The notes under the pieces: generated by a model | Databases searched by the model: none | What the model was told of the DNA's origin: nothing | What the model saw: only the letters and a program-made list of their open reading frames with translations | Part shown: in pieces, positions 6,361 through 7,702 of the stretch | How positions within the stretch are numbered: position 1 is the stretch's first letter | Layout: the number at the start of each line of letters is the position of its first letter | From: Acidovorax delafieldii | GTDB taxonomy: Bacteria > Pseudomonadota > Gammaproteobacteria > Burkholderiales > Burkholderiaceae_C | Direction of reading: 5' to 3' | Assembly: GCA_002327945.1 (NCBI GenBank) | Contig: DCVY01000252.1 | Span: 1,639-9,340 of the forward strand | Length of the DNA stretch: 7,702 nucleotides | Position numbers and translations under genes: made by a program

Positions 6361-6933
6361 ATGATAGGCAAATTGACCGGCACCCTGCTGGAGAAGAACC
6401 CGCCCGAGGTGCTGCTGGACTGCCACGGCGTGGGTTACGAGGTGAATGTGCCCATGAGCACCTTCTACAACCTGCCTGCCGTGGGTGAGCGCGTGAGCCT
6501 GCTCACGCAGTTCATCGTGCGCGAGGATGCGCAGCTGCTGTATGGCTTTGCCACTGCGCCCGAGCGCCAGGCGTTCCGCGAGCTCATCAAGATATCGAAT
6601 GTGGGGCCGCGCACGGCGCTGTCCATCCTTTCCGGCATGGGCGTGGGCGATCTCGCGCAGGCCATCACGCTGCAAGAGGCGGGCCGCCTGGTCAAGGTGC
6701 CGGGCATCGGCAAGAAGACCGCCGAGCGCCTGCTGCTGGAGCTCAAGGGCAAGCTGGGTGCCGACATGGGCGCGCACGCGCAGGTGACCAGCGATGCCCA
6801 GGCGGATATTTTGCAGGCGCTGCTGGCGCTGGGTTACAACGACAAAGAGGCGGCAGCGGCGCTCAAGGCCCTGCCCCAGGATGTGGGTGTGAGTGATGGC
6901 ATCAAGCTGGCGCTCAAGGCGCTGGCGAAATAA
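6361..6933 (+). CDS. ruvA: Holliday junction DNA helicase subunit RuvA
   Basis: The 190-residue product binds four-way DNA junctions as a tetramer and loads the RuvB motor for branch migration in recombination repair. It starts MIGKLTG, as RuvA proteins typically do. The N-terminal OB-fold domain covers about 1-62, with the acidic pin residues E55 and D56 at the same numbers as in E. coli. Two helix-hairpin-helix motifs follow: [13 protein letters not shown] (78-90) and [20 protein letters not shown] (111-130). The C-terminal RuvB-contacting helices are at about 147-190. E. coli RuvA is 203 residues, and the difference lies mainly in the linker before domain III. AAGGAC at 6351-6356 is the ribosome binding site. 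Neither ruvC nor ruvB is adjacent within the window. A lipoprotein gene follows after 32 nt with no terminator between them. Confidence 0.97.
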   Translation: MIGKLTGTLLEKNPPEVLLDCHGVGYEVNVPMSTFYNLPAVGERVSLLTQFIVREDAQLLYGFATAPERQAFRELIKISNVGPRTALSILSGMGVGDLAQAITLQEAGRLVKVPGIGKKTAERLLLELKGKLGADMGAHAQVTSDAQADILQALLALGYNDKEAAAALKALPQDVGVSDGIKLALKALAK

Positions 6934-6965
6934 TCCCGACCAAACGACTCCAGGAAGAGGTGACC

Positions 6966-7702
6966 ATGAAGCTTCAATATGCCGTGCATTGGGTGAGCGC
7001 TGTGGGTGCAGTGCTGCTGGTGGCCGCTTGCGGCGGGGGCAGCTCGTCAGCGCCAGCGCCAGCGCCTGAACCAACGCCTGTGCCGATAGATTCGGCAACG
7101 GACCGGATCGAGCCATTTGACCCGAGCCTGCTCAGGACCCTGAAGTCAGCTGCCGCCACACCGCGTGCCGCCGGGCGCGCCCCGCAGGCCACGCCGGTGC
7201 GGCTGGGGCCGCTGGCGGCCCCAGCGCTGCAATCATTGCAAAAAAAGACAGCACCCAACCAGGGCGCTGGCATGCGCCAGCAAATTGGCCTGGCACGGGC
7301 TTTGACCGCCACGGCCACTGCGTTGGGGTTGCGGGGGCATTTGCAGTGGTCGCCCACGGAACGCGGCACGCAACGTGCCGCCATCAGCTTTGAGGCGCAA
7401 GGTGCGCAGGGCGCTCGACTGGGCGTGCTGGTGCGCGCGCTGCCGGCGGGCAGCACGCTGCGCTTTTATGCGCAGGCCGGCGAGGCGGTGTTCGAAGTGT
7501 CGGGCCAGGAGGTGCTGGGCACCATTGCGCGCAACCTGCAGGCGGGCGATACCGGCGATGCGGCGCGCACCTACTGGAGCCCCGATTTCGGCGGCGCCGA
7601 GACCACGCTGGAGCTGGAGTTGCCGGCCAACGCGGATCTGGCCCAGCTCGATATTGCCGTGCCCACGCTGTCGCACTTTTTTGTCTCGCCAGACCGTGTG
7701 GT
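6966..7702 (+). CDS. Lipoprotein, N-terminal part; possibly pro-region of a secreted trypsin-like peptidase
   Basis: The frame is open from the ATG at 6966 to the right edge, giving 245 complete codons, so the C-terminus is missing. It begins with a signal peptide and lipobox VAAC (Cys at 22), followed by Gly/Ser residues and an Ala-Pro linker (about 29-40), which suggests an outer-membrane or surface-exposed lipoprotein. A globular part at about 104-242 holds segments such as LRFYAQAG (165-172), ARTYWSP (200-206) and PTLSHFFVSP (233-242). I associate this pattern (Phe-Tyr, WSP, then a Ser-His segment before the catalytic domain) with pro-regions of lysyl-endopeptidase-like serine proteases of this bacterial group. 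No catalytic triad lies in the window, so that role is an inference. A purine-rich ribosome binding site (AGGAAGAGG) precedes the ATG. The gene may be co-transcribed with ruvA. Confidence 0.75.
   Translation, partial: MKLQYAVHWVSAVGAVLLVAACGGGSSSAPAPAPEPTPVPIDSATDRIEPFDPSLLRTLKSAAATPRAAGRAPQATPVRLGPLAAPALQSLQKKTAPNQGAGMRQQIGLARALTATATALGLRGHLQWSPTERGTQRAAISFEAQGAQGARLGVLVRALPAGSTLRFYAQAGEAVFEVSGQEVLGTIARNLQAGDTGDAARTYWSPDFGGAETTLELELPANADLAQLDIAVPTLSHFFVSPDRV

Noticed and set aside
6279..6383. N-terminal extension of PhoH from an upstream start
   Set aside because: It overlaps the ruvA start codon, is rich in Arg and Cys, and does not resemble the usual PhoH N-terminus.
5394..6488. A 364-codon plus-strand frame opposite phoH running into ruvA
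   Set aside because: Its composition is that of a shadow frame, and it overlaps two confidently identified genes.
1..7702. CRISPR arrays, tRNA or rRNA genes, insertion sequences, phage or defence genes
   Set aside because: I saw no regularly spaced repeats, no cloverleaf-type RNA and no transposase or integrase features. The window is filled with housekeeping genes.

Overview
The window looks like ordinary core chromosome of a GC-rich betaproteobacterium, most likely a member of the Comamonadaceae close to Acidovorax. That placement is inferred from the high-GC codon use, the betaproteobacterial style of the CyoA tail and the PhoH N-terminus, and a short intergenic repeat that I recall from this family. 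No database search was possible.

Layout, left to right. Positions 1-3087 hold the start of a cytochrome bo3 ubiquinol oxidase operon on the minus strand: cyoA (2020-3087), cyoB (8-2023) and the first five codons of a probable cyoC (1-15). The reading frames overlap, which suggests translational coupling. Positions 3088-3379 are a divergent, relatively AT-rich control region with clustered palindromes and an FNR-like half-palindrome. Positions 3380-4714 encode an MFS transporter of the metabolite:H+ symporter type on the plus strand. Positions 4715-4805 are a short convergent spacer with GC-rich hairpins and a small tandem repeat. Positions 4806-6278 carry ybeY and phoH (ybeZ) on the minus strand, separated by a repeat that appears to supply ybeY's ribosome binding site. 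Positions 6361-6933 carry ruvA on the plus strand, divergent from phoH. From 6966 to the right edge runs the 5' part of a lipoprotein gene, which I tentatively read as the pro-region of a secreted trypsin-like peptidase.

How the parts relate. CyoA and CyoB form the catalytic core of an aerobic, proton-pumping quinol oxidase. CyoB keeps the metal ligands, both proton-channel residues and the quinone-site residues, and CyoA lacks CuA ligands, so quinol rather than cytochrome c is the electron donor. The transporter shares the cyo control region and may be co-regulated with it. PhoH/YbeZ and YbeY are a conserved pair linked to 16S rRNA maturation and ribosome quality control. RuvA is the Holliday-junction binding subunit of RuvAB.

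I found no convincing undescribed system. The points most worth checking are the cyo/MFS control region, the Cys/Met/His-rich tail of CyoA, the repeat-derived leader of ybeY, and the uncharacterised lipoprotein at the right edge.
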